From Bacillota bacterium (lineage in GTDB: Bacteria; Bacillota; Clostridia; Clostridiales; Clostridiaceae), in contig JAEZDX010000667.1 of the NCBI GenBank assembly GCA_023417975.1, forward strand, positions 1-6,938: a stretch of 6,938 nt of DNA. The letters run 5' to 3'. The position numbers and the translations under genes were made by a program. Shown here one piece after another: positions 1 to 6,394 of the stretch (its first letter is position 1; the number at the start of each line of letters is the position of its first letter). A model generated the notes under the pieces. It had not been told where the DNA came from. It was given only the letters and a program-made list of their open reading frames with translations, and did no database searches.

Positions 1-812
1 GCTATGACCAGTATACATCAAGAATATCAACGGGTGCAGAACTTGGTTTGTATGATCAGGCATGGAGCTTCTCAAGTGCAGAAAACGTGCTAAAAGCCGA
101 TAATAAATGGAATCGTACTTATATATCCGTTCCATTAACAGATCCAGGAGTTAAGTCCGGATATATTGATATTCCAAACACCACTATAACAGGAACTAAT
201 GGTTTAGGTATTACAGATAAATGCAAAGATCCGGACCGTTTACTGGAATTCTATAACTGGATAGTTAATAAGGATGTTCAAGACTATCTGCAGTGGGGAG
301 TGGAAGGCAAAGATTGGACAAAATCCGGAGATAATGATAAGGTCCTTACAAAAGAAAGACGTGCAATAAATATGGATACTGCAAAGTCAAGAGATTTAAC
401 AGGTTCCACACTATTCAATTATTCACCGAAGCGTCAAGGACTCTGGGATGATGGAAGTCCTTGCGGCCCTACAGATTCAGTAGCAGAATTTAAGGCTTCT
501 CAGTCAGATTATGATAAGAACTTCAATTCAGCCTTAAAAGTTGATTATCCAGCACAAATACTGGGCGAACCTGTAAAACGACCTAACTACTATCCGTTAT
601 ATGGTCTGCCAATTGAAGACGGAAGTCCGGCAAAGGTAGCTAATTCAGCCTTCTTAGATGTAACTAGAAAATATTATCCTCAAATAATAATGGCTGATCC
701 AAGCAAATTTGATAGCATGTGGCAAGAATTTGTAAGCAAGTTTAACGGATGCAATCCTCAACCTTATTTGGATGAATTAAACAAACAAATTAAGGAGAGA
801 TTGGCAAAATAA
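1..812 (+). CDS. ABC transporter extracellular solute-binding protein (carbohydrate, LplA/YtcQ-like), 3' part only
   Basis: This is the C-terminal part (269 codons plus stop) of a sugar-binding lipoprotein that would capture oligosaccharides outside the membrane and deliver them to the two permeases encoded downstream. The frame is open from base 3 with no stop, so the gene begins upstream; the TTG at base 48 is internal, not a start. The signal peptide and lipobox would be in the missing part. Family signs are the 'GLGITDKCKDPDRLLEFYNWI' type segment, where an incomplete-domain repeat DPDRLLEFYNW is followed by a 'WGVEGKDW' motif, and the C-terminal stretch YYPQIIMADPSKFDSMW with a terminal helix ending in KERLAK. 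These are typical of large LplA/YtcQ-type binding proteins paired with LplB and YtcP permeases. The substrate is inferred to be xylo-oligosaccharides only from the GH8 gene in the same cluster. Confidence 0.88.
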   Translation, partial: YDQYTSRISTGAELGLYDQAWSFSSAENVLKADNKWNRTYISVPLTDPGVKSGYIDIPNTTITGTNGLGITDKCKDPDRLLEFYNWIVNKDVQDYLQWGVEGKDWTKSGDNDKVLTKERRAINMDTAKSRDLTGSTLFNYSPKRQGLWDDGSPCGPTDSVAEFKASQSDYDKNFNSALKVDYPAQILGEPVKRPNYYPLYGLPIEDGSPAKVANSAFLDVTRKYYPQIIMADPSKFDSMWQEFVSKFNGCNPQPYLDELNKQIKERLAK

Positions 813-832
813 TTAGCTAATATTAGACTTCT

Positions 833-868
833 AAATGGTGGAGGAGGTTAAACCTCTTTCCACCATTT
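833..868 (+). promoter_or_regulatory. Intercistronic stem-loop between binding-protein and permease genes
   Basis: Bases 833-842 (AAATGGTGGA) pair perfectly with 859-868 (TCCACCATTT). After a small asymmetric internal loop, 844-848 pairs with 852-856, leaving a 3-base loop. The stem is strong, but only a weak T-rich stretch (TTTATTA) follows. I read it as a read-through attenuator or a 3' mRNA stabiliser rather than a full terminator. Either role would give much more binding protein than permease, as is common in binding-protein operons. The pairing is seen directly; the role is inferred. Confidence 0.7.
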
Positions 869-933
869 ATTACAATAGCTATAACAAAACTGCATTAGTA
901 ATTTATTCGCAATAGAAAGGAAGTTCTAAACAT

Positions 934-938
934 GGAGG
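934..938 (+). promoter_or_regulatory. Shine-Dalgarno GGAGG favouring the internal ATG of permease 1
   Basis: GGAGG lies 8 bases before the ATG at 947, the best spacing in this region. It sits inside the first codons that would be used if translation began at the ATG at 932. The ATG at 932 has its own weaker purine stretch (AAAGGAAG, 916-923), so both starts remain possible. Confidence 0.55.
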
Positions 939-946
939 AGATGGAG

Positions 947-1912
947 ATGGGTGAGAATAATCTTGCAATAAAGGATATACCGATAAAAAAGCCTAAGCGT
1001 AAAAATAGACTGAAAAAATACAAATCACAAAAAGAACTCTTTTTTATGATCATACCATGTATGATAATTACTTTTATATTCAGCTATAGCCCGCTGACAG
1101 GCTGGATTATGGCTTTCGAGAATTTTAAGCCCGGTAAAGGATATTTTAAGTCAACCTTTGTAGGACTTGATCAGTTTAAATTTTTATTAAAGGCACCGGA
1201 ATTCTGGAATGCATTCAGAAATACAATCGCCATGTCGGCATTAAACTTGGTTTTTGGTTTTATTTTTGCCATTGGATTTGCATTATTACTGAATGAAATA
1301 CGCAAGCTAGGGTTTAAACGTATAACGCAGACTATATCATATTTGCCTCACTTTTTAAGTTGGGTAATAGTTTGTTCAATAATTTCAAATGTATTGTCAT
1401 CTTCAGATGGAACATTAAATAATATTTTGATGGGTTTACACATAATAGACAAGCCAATTTTATGGCTTGGAACACCTAAATACTTCTGGTGGATTAATAC
1501 TTTTTCTAATGTTTGGAAAGAAGTGGGATGGAATTCCATTATTTATATAGCCGCCATGTCTTCTATAGATCCGGAGCTCTATGAATCCTGTGAAATAGAC
1601 GGTGGAAATCGTTATACAAAGATGTGGCATATTACACTTCCGGGAATTCGTAATACTATTATAGTATTGCTTGTAATGAATATAGGATGGCTGCTGAACT
1701 CAGGTTTTGAAGTACCATACTTATTGGGTAATAGAGGGTTAGTAATGGATGTTTCTCAAACCATTGATATATATGTATTGAAATATGGTATTAGTATTGG
1801 GAACTATTCACTGGCAACAGCGGCGGGTATTTTTAAATCGGTTATATCCATAGCCCTTGTTGCAGGTGCAAATTATCTATCAAGTAAAGTCGAAGAAGAG
1901 GCATTATTGTAA
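947..1912 (+). CDS. Carbohydrate ABC transporter permease, LplB-like (CUT1 family)
   Basis: This is one of two membrane subunits of a binding-protein-dependent sugar importer. The 321-residue protein has a basic cytoplasmic N-terminus (IKKPKRKNRLKKYKS, about residues 12-27) and about six hydrophobic segments near residues 31-55, 88-117, 131-152, 186-205, 236-257 and 289-312. The EAA loop that contacts the ATPase is at about 212-232 (YESCEIDGG...HITLP), with the conserved DGG and terminal LP. Length and layout fit LplB-type permeases. I chose the ATG at 947 because a GGAGG lies 8 bases upstream; the ATG at 932 would add five residues (MEEME) and cannot be excluded. The gene follows the binding-protein gene after a hairpin, and its stop codon touches the Shine-Dalgarno of the second permease, so the two permeases are surely co-transcribed. 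The substrate is inferred from the cluster. Confidence 0.93.
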   Translation: MGENNLAIKDIPIKKPKRKNRLKKYKSQKELFFMIIPCMIITFIFSYSPLTGWIMAFENFKPGKGYFKSTFVGLDQFKFLLKAPEFWNAFRNTIAMSALNLVFGFIFAIGFALLLNEIRKLGFKRITQTISYLPHFLSWVIVCSIISNVLSSSDGTLNNILMGLHIIDKPILWLGTPKYFWWINTFSNVWKEVGWNSIIYIAAMSSIDPELYESCEIDGGNRYTKMWHITLPGIRNTIIVLLVMNIGWLLNSGFEVPYLLGNRGLVMDVSQTIDIYVLKYGISIGNYSLATAAGIFKSVISIALVAGANYLSSKVEEEALL

Positions 1913-1917
1913 GGAGG
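1911..1917 (+). promoter_or_regulatory. Shine-Dalgarno AAGGAGG setting the start of permease 2
   Basis: AAGGAGG overlaps the stop codon of permease 1 and lies 7 bases before the ATG at 1925. The earlier ATG at 1919 is only one base after the motif, too close to be used. The overlap suggests coupled translation of the two permeases in a 1:1 ratio. Confidence 0.8.
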
Positions 1918-1924
1918 AATGATT

Positions 1925-2842
1925 ATGTTAGCGAGTAAGAAAAAGACAAGAGCCATGGAACCAATAATATTTAATACTATCAATGCCATAATTATGACAT
2001 TAGTTATTATAGTAATGCTTTATCCATTCTGGAACACAATTGCAGTATCTTTCAATAATGCACAGGATACGCTTAGAGGCGGAATAACCTTTTGGCCTAG
2101 AGTGTTTTCAACTTATAATTATCAAACAGTGTTTAAAAATGAACTGTTGGTTACAGGAGCTGTAAACTCTGTGCTGCGTACACTGCTGTCTACAGTAATA
2201 GGTGTTTTCGTTTCTGCATTAGTAGGATATGTTCTTTCCAGACCTGAATTTGTATGGCGTAAATTTGCAACCCGCTATTTTTTAGTTACAATGTATATTT
2301 CTGCAGGATTAATACCTAATTACTTTCTTATGAAGAATTTGCATTTAACCGGTAACTTTTTAGTATATATACTACCCGGAATGGTCAGTGTTTTTAATAT
2401 TATTATTATGAAGTCATTTATGCAATCTCTTCCTGCAAGTTTAGTTGAAGCAGGGTTTATTGATGGTGCGGGTCACTTCCGCTGCTTCTTTCAAATAATT
2501 TTGCCATGCTGTAAGCCGGTGCTTGCAACTGTAGCACTATGGTGTGCAGTAGGAGCCTGGAACTCTTGGTTTGATACATTTATATATTGTTCAAGTAAGA
2601 AAAGTTTGACAACACTTCAGTATGAAATGATGAAACTGCTTTCTTCTGCTATGAATGCAGCCAGCGAAAGGTCGGAAGCTGCAATAAACGGCGGAGGGGG
2701 TAAAACTATTGTTAATACTGTAACACCGGTTTCAATACAGGCAGCAGTAACTGTTGTTGCTTCAGTTCCAATTCTAATGGTATATCCATTTTTGCAGAAG
2801 TATTTTGTAAATGGTGTTACTATAGGAGCAGTTAAAGGCTGA
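1925..2842 (+). CDS. Carbohydrate ABC transporter permease, YtcP/UgpE-like (CUT1 family)
   Basis: This is the second membrane subunit of the importer, expected to form a heterodimer with the LplB-like subunit just upstream. The 305-residue protein has hydrophobic segments near residues 17-41, 80-104, 115-136, 143-165, 198-220 and 271-290. The EAA loop is at about 175-194 (EAGFIDGAGHFRCFFQIILP), a very good match to the family pattern EAA-DGA-...-LP. The C-terminus ends VTIGAVKG, the usual ending of YtcP-type permeases. An exposed stretch between the last two membrane segments (about 232-268) is rich in Ala, Ser and Gly and contains GGGG. The start at 1925 is fixed by the AAGGAGG; a start at 1919 would add only two residues. 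No ATPase gene follows, so the ATP-binding subunit must be encoded elsewhere. Confidence 0.94.
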   Translation: MLASKKKTRAMEPIIFNTINAIIMTLVIIVMLYPFWNTIAVSFNNAQDTLRGGITFWPRVFSTYNYQTVFKNELLVTGAVNSVLRTLLSTVIGVFVSALVGYVLSRPEFVWRKFATRYFLVTMYISAGLIPNYFLMKNLHLTGNFLVYILPGMVSVFNIIIMKSFMQSLPASLVEAGFIDGAGHFRCFFQIILPCCKPVLATVALWCAVGAWNSWFDTFIYCSSKKSLTTLQYEMMKLLSSAMNAASERSEAAINGGGGKTIVNTVTPVSIQAAVTVVASVPILMVYPFLQKYFVNGVTIGAVKG

Positions 2843-2880
2843 TTATGAAAAATTTCAATTTCGGTATCTCTCAAAAACCT

Positions 2881-2909
2881 TTGTTGACAGCTTGGTTATT
2901 TGGTATAAT
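2881..2909 (+). promoter_or_regulatory. Likely housekeeping-sigma promoter for the GH8 gene (extended -10)
   Basis: TATAAT (2904-2909) is a perfect -10 and is preceded by TGG, giving an extended -10 (TGnTATAAT). For the -35, TTGTTG (2881-2886) has the ideal 17-base spacer. The perfect TTGACA (2884-2889) has a spacer of only 14. Transcription would start near 2916, leaving a leader of roughly 37 bases before the GH8 ATG. It lies in the 110-base gap after permease 2, where no convincing terminator is seen, so GH8 may be transcribed both from the operon and from here. Confidence 0.6.
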
Positions 2910-2940
2910 TATTCAATAGAAAGATATCATTGTGTTTTTG

Positions 2941-2947
2941 AAAGGAG
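2941..2947 (+). promoter_or_regulatory. Shine-Dalgarno AAAGGAG of the GH8 gene
   Basis: AAAGGAG lies 5 bases before the ATG at 2953. It selects this ATG over the in-frame GTG at 2932, which has no purine-rich site at a suitable distance. Confidence 0.75.
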
Positions 2948-2952
2948 ATATT

Positions 2953-4083
2953 ATGGAAAAAGGTGCTTTTAATACTGGGAAGTATACAAATTTATTCGCT
3001 GAGATAGGTATCCCACAGTATAAAATTGATGAAAAAATTAAGGACACTTTTAATAAAATGTTCTTTGATCCCGAAGAAAGAATATATTTTGACATGGGAG
3101 AAGACATGGGGTATATGATGGATACGGGAAATAATGATGCTCGTACCGAGGGAATGAGCTATGGTATGATGATGGCAGTACAAATGGATAGAAAAGATAT
3201 ATTTGACCGTTTATGGTTATTTTCCAAGACGTATATGTATCAGAAGCAGGGAAAATACAAGGGTTATTTTGCGTGGTCTGTAGGTACTGACGGGGCTAAA
3301 AATGCTGAGGGACCTGCACCGGACGGTGAAGAATATTTTGCAATGGCTCTCTTTTTTGCCAGCAAAAGATGGGGGGATGGTGTGGAGCCTTTAGACTATA
3401 GTGTACAAGCAAGGAATATATTAAAGCATTGTGTTCATCAAGCTGAGCTTGTTGATGGAGGCCAGCCAATGTGGGAAAGCTCAAATTACTATATAAAGTT
3501 TGTTCCTGAAACACCGTTTTCAGATCCTTCTTATCATCTGCCGCATTTTTATGAGCTATTTGCGTTATATGCTGACGAGCAGGATAGGGACTTTTGGCAA
3601 ACAGCTGCAAAAGCAAGCAGAGAGTATTTGAATATTACTTGTGATAAAAACACCGGTATGGCATCGGAATATGCAGAGTTTGACGGTACGCCAAAGCTTT
3701 TATTCGGTAAACAATTTGAATTTTATTCTGATGCATATCGTGTTGCTATGAATATAGGATTGGATGCTGCATGGTTTAGTAAAGATGAAGCCTTAGGTGA
3801 AATAGTTGACAAACTTCAAGCCTTCTTTAGTGAGAATACAAAATTAGGAGAGTACTATGCTTATACAATCAAAGGTGAAGCTTTTGATGAACCCGCAATG
3901 CATCCGACTGCAATCATTGCAACTAATGCTGCCGGATCATTGGCGGCAAAAGGTAAATACAAGCTGCAGTGGGTTAAGGACTTCTGGGAGCTTCCATTAA
4001 GAAAGGGAGATCGAAGATATTATGATAACTGCTTGTATTTCTTCTGTCTGTTGATGCTGGCTGGACAGTATAAGATTTATTAA
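2953..4083 (+). CDS. Glycoside hydrolase family 8, reducing-end xylose-releasing exo-oligoxylanase (Rex)-like
   Basis: The 376-residue enzyme is predicted to release xylose from the reducing end of xylo-oligosaccharides of three or more units, by inversion (EC 3.2.1.156). It resembles the Bacillus halodurans Rex enzyme from memory over the whole length: the N-terminal GAFNTGKYTNLF, then RTEGMSYGMMMAVQMDRKDIF, GPAPDGEEYFAMALFFAS, FSDPSYHLPHFYELF, NIGLDA and RRYYDNCLYFF. Expected catalytic residues are present: Glu66 (general acid, in TEGMSYG), Asp124 (in APDGEEY) and Asp260 (base, in FYSDAYR). His317-Pro318 (in MHP) matches the loop that in Rex blocks the far side of the leaving-group site and enforces exo action. 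There is no signal peptide, dockerin or binding module, so it acts in the cytoplasm on sugars brought in by the adjacent importer. The start was chosen by the AAAGGAG; the GTG at 2932 would add seven residues. A broader GH8 xylanase or chitosanase function is less likely. Confidence 0.93.
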   Translation: MEKGAFNTGKYTNLFAEIGIPQYKIDEKIKDTFNKMFFDPEERIYFDMGEDMGYMMDTGNNDARTEGMSYGMMMAVQMDRKDIFDRLWLFSKTYMYQKQGKYKGYFAWSVGTDGAKNAEGPAPDGEEYFAMALFFASKRWGDGVEPLDYSVQARNILKHCVHQAELVDGGQPMWESSNYYIKFVPETPFSDPSYHLPHFYELFALYADEQDRDFWQTAAKASREYLNITCDKNTGMASEYAEFDGTPKLLFGKQFEFYSDAYRVAMNIGLDAAWFSKDEALGEIVDKLQAFFSENTKLGEYYAYTIKGEAFDEPAMHPTAIIATNAAGSLAAKGKYKLQWVKDFWELPLRKGDRRYYDNCLYFFCLLMLAGQYKIY

Positions 4084-4111
4084 TTATTATTTACTAAAAT
4101 ATAAATTTCAT

Positions 4112-4160
4112 ATATAAAGGAGCCGCTCTAAAACCTAGTTTTATGGCAGCTCCTTTATAT
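4112..4160. terminator. Bidirectional Rho-independent terminator between converging operons
   Basis: Bases 4112-4123 (ATATAAAGGAGC) pair perfectly with 4149-4160 (GCTCCTTTATAT). The stem continues through one mismatch to 4125-4126 with 4146-4147, then 4129-4134 (TAAAAC) with 4138-4143, leaving a 3-base loop. On the + strand the 3' arm runs into TTTATATTTATT; on the - strand the 3' arm runs into an AT-rich stretch. It lies 28 bases after the GH8 stop and 28 bases past the stop of the - strand ABC gene, so it can serve both. Confidence 0.85.
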
Positions 4161-4188
4161 TTATTCCCGTAGATAGCAACGTGATGTA

Positions 4189-6378
4189 TTATATTTTGGT
4201 TTTAGTCATGTCCCTCTGGGCCATAACAAGACTGTAGTACTTTCCACGTGCTTTCATAAGCTCTTCATGAGTTCCAAGCTCAATGGGGTTACCTTGATCC
4301 AGTACAAGCAATCTTGTTGCATTTCTTAGTGTAGACAGTCTGTGTGCAATGGCAAAGGTTGTTCTGTTTTTCACAAGTCTTCCTAAGGCTTCTTGAATCT
4401 GGTATTCCGTTTCTGTATCTACAGAAGCAGTTGCCTCATCAAGTATCAAAATCTTTGGGTCATGGAGTATAGCACGAGCTATAGCTATCCTTTGCTTTTC
4501 ACCGCCGGAGAGTCTTTGTCCTCTTTCGCCAACCTTTGTATCATAGCCGTCGGGAAAACTCATAATAAAATCATGGGCATTTGCAATTTTTGCTGCCCGT
4601 ATTACATCCTCTAAGCTTGCATCGGCTTTGGCGTAGGTTATGTTCTGAAGTATGGTGCCGGAGAATAGGAAGGTTTCCTGAAGCACTACACCTATATGTG
4701 ACCTTAATGCCCTCTGTTCAATGGACCTTATATCATTTTCATCAATTAGGAGTTGTCCTTCATCTACATCATATAATCGTAAAACCAAATTTATCAGTGT
4801 GGATTTACCTGCTCCGGAATGGCCAACAAGACCTATCATTTCACCGGGCTTTACATCAAGCGTTATATTTTTTATTATTGGTTCATAGGATTTATAACCA
4901 AAGGTTATATTTTTAAAACTTACTCTCCCGTCAATTTCTTTAATGTCAATTTGTTCTAATTTTTTAATTTCCGGTTCCTCGTCCAGTATTTCAAATATTC
5001 TTTCTATAGAAACAGCAACCTGTGTAAGTGCTCTTGGAAAGAAGGTTAGCCAGCCTAAGGGTCCGTAAATCATTGCTGCATATTGAGTAAATTGGATAAG
5101 CTCACCTAGCTGCATGTGCTGCTTTAAAATCAAATTACCACCATAGTAGAGAATTAAAAAATTACCTATACCCATTATAAAATTTAAAAAAGGAAATATA
5201 GTGTTGTAAGTCTTTTCATTTCTTGCAGTTATGTCAGCAAGTTTTTTGCTGACATCCGAGAAGCGTGCTACCTCTCTATTCTCCATTCCAAAAGCTTTTA
5301 CTACCTTAATTCCATTTAGTATATCCTGAAGAATGGAGTTACACTTATCCTGTATCTTCCATTGAGTATGATACATGGAGGAAAAGCGTCTTCTTAACCA
5401 GGTCCATATATAGCATATTACCGGCACCGGCACTAATATCAAAAGTGACATTTTCCAGTTTAGTGTAAACATAACACCTCCTACAAGTATAAATAATAGG
5501 AGCTGATTTATTCCATAGGATGCATTGTTTGCAATAAAATCTTGGATTGTTGCTGTATCTCCATTTACTCTGTTCATTAAGTCGCCGGTTTTTCTTCCAT
5601 CCATATATCTAATTGGAAGCGAGTGAATTTTTGAAAAAACAGTCTTTCTTAAGTCTCTGGATATTCCTGACCCTACTTTAATCATAAGCCTGTTCTTAAT
5701 TATATCTAATATTGTCCTTGCAAGATCACTTAAACCGATAATCAAAATCAATAAAAATATTGCCCGTGCTTCAGCTTTGTTTTTCATTAAATAATCATCA
5801 ATGAGTTTTCTATATATTACCGGATTAATAAGGCTTAAACCTGTTGTGACCCAAAATATGGGAAAGGTAATCGCAAGTGGAACCCACTGAGGCTTAATTA
5901 AAGAAATAAATCTATTAAAAACAACCTTCTTGTTCATGCAGTGTCTACATACCTTGGAGCCTTTTCTCAAATGCCTTCCGCATTTTGGACACATATCCTC
6001 TTCCTCATCACTTTTTATCTGGTGAATTTCTCCTTTTGATAAGCCGTCAAGAATATGTGCAACATAGGTGTATCTTGGAAGATGACTCATACTAAACCGT
6101 ACAATTACTCTGTCAATTCCATTAAAACTTGCTTCGATAACTCCATTTCCTATGTTATTTATTAGCTTATAATTTTCTCCGTCGGTTATAGTTTCATAAG
6201 ACTGTAGCAAACAATTTTCAATAACTATATATTTTTGACTGGTAATAATAAGCCAGCCATCGGTAAAAACACCTGAACCATTTAAGTCGAAGGGGATGCA
6301 GCACAAAATCTCATGATTTTTTATTAATTCCTCAGTCAATTTCTGTTCTTTTTCAGGTAATTCATATAAGAGTTTCAT
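4189..6378 (-). CDS. ABC exporter half (fused membrane and ATPase domains) with N-terminal PH-like domain and zinc ribbon
   Basis: This 729-residue type IV ABC exporter half is about 150 residues longer than usual. Residues 1-125 form a mostly beta, PH-like region (IPFDLNGSGVFTDGWLIITS...). A zinc ribbon follows, with Cys130, Cys133, Cys144 and Cys147 (CPKCG, ten residues, CRHC). The six-helix transmembrane domain spans about 165-445. The ATPase domain, about 483-720, is complete: A-loop Tyr495, Walker A GHSGAGKST 519-527, Q-loop Gln567, signature LSGGE 623-627, Walker B ILILD with catalytic Glu648, D-loop SVD 652-654 and switch His679. It should therefore hydrolyse ATP. The start is the ATG at 6378, with AAAGGGGG 8 bases upstream; the GTG at 6387 sits directly on that motif. 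It follows the DUF1854 gene by 14 bases and shares a transcript with it. It may pair with the exporter half ending at 6883. The substrate is unknown; a lipid, peptide or drug exporter cannot be told apart from sequence. Confidence 0.93.
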   Translation of the reverse strand: MKLLYELPEKEQKLTEELIKNHEILCCIPFDLNGSGVFTDGWLIITSQKYIVIENCLLQSYETITDGENYKLINNIGNGVIEASFNGIDRVIVRFSMSHLPRYTYVAHILDGLSKGEIHQIKSDEEEDMCPKCGRHLRKGSKVCRHCMNKKVVFNRFISLIKPQWVPLAITFPIFWVTTGLSLINPVIYRKLIDDYLMKNKAEARAIFLLILIIGLSDLARTILDIIKNRLMIKVGSGISRDLRKTVFSKIHSLPIRYMDGRKTGDLMNRVNGDTATIQDFIANNASYGINQLLLFILVGGVMFTLNWKMSLLILVPVPVICYIWTWLRRRFSSMYHTQWKIQDKCNSILQDILNGIKVVKAFGMENREVARFSDVSKKLADITARNEKTYNTIFPFLNFIMGIGNFLILYYGGNLILKQHMQLGELIQFTQYAAMIYGPLGWLTFFPRALTQVAVSIERIFEILDEEPEIKKLEQIDIKEIDGRVSFKNITFGYKSYEPIIKNITLDVKPGEMIGLVGHSGAGKSTLINLVLRLYDVDEGQLLIDENDIRSIEQRALRSHIGVVLQETFLFSGTILQNITYAKADASLEDVIRAAKIANAHDFIMSFPDGYDTKVGERGQRLSGGEKQRIAIARAILHDPKILILDEATASVDTETEYQIQEALGRLVKNRTTFAIAHRLSTLRNATRLLVLDQGNPIELGTHEELMKARGKYYSLVMAQRDMTKTKI
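5231..5255 (-). repeat. Perfect 10-bp inverted repeat inside the ABC exporter gene
   Basis: ATGTCAGCAA (5231-5240) and TTGCTGACAT (5246-5255) are exact reverse complements around a 5-base spacer. In the mRNA this is a 10-bp hairpin with a loop of A residues and C, located in the cytoplasmic part of the transmembrane domain (codons for DVSKKLADI). It may be chance arising from codon use. No function is assigned. Confidence 0.5.
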
Positions 6379-6386
6379 ATATTTCA

Positions 6387-6394
6387 CCCCCTTT
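6387..6394 (-). promoter_or_regulatory. Shine-Dalgarno AAAGGGGG of the ABC exporter gene
   Basis: On the - strand AAAGGGGG overlaps the stop codon of the DUF1854 gene and lies 8 bases before the ATG at 6378. It decides against the GTG at 6387, which overlaps the motif itself. The overlap with the preceding stop implies translational coupling. Confidence 0.75.

Noticed and set aside
870..905. Possible promoter before permease 1 (TTACAA with AT-rich -10-like bases)
   Set aside because: No convincing -10 hexamer at proper spacing; any match is expected by chance in AT-rich sequence.
2845..2860. Short inverted repeat (TGAAA / TTTCA) just after permease 2 as a terminator
   Set aside because: The stem is only 5 bp, AT-rich, and has no T-run; too weak to call.
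2617..2874. Open frame of 85 codons on the - strand over the end of permease 2
   Set aside because: It is antisense to a well-supported permease gene, has no family resemblance and no good ribosome binding site.
2932..2952. GTG start giving a seven-residue longer GH8 protein
   Set aside because: AAAGGAG lies inside that extension and is well spaced for the ATG at 2953, and the shorter N-terminus matches the known Rex enzyme.
3296..3616. Open frame of 106 codons on the - strand within the GH8 gene
   Set aside because: It mirrors conserved GH8 coding sequence; the translated product is of odd composition (His/Pro/Gln rich) and unrecognisable.
4581..4916. Open frame of 111 codons on the + strand inside the ABC exporter ATPase region
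   Set aside because: It is complementary to Walker A, Q-loop and adjacent motifs of a clear ATPase gene; there is no independent evidence for it.
6379..6387. GTG start for the ABC exporter
   Set aside because: It overlaps the AAAGGGGG ribosome binding site, leaving no spacing; the ATG at 6378 is well placed.
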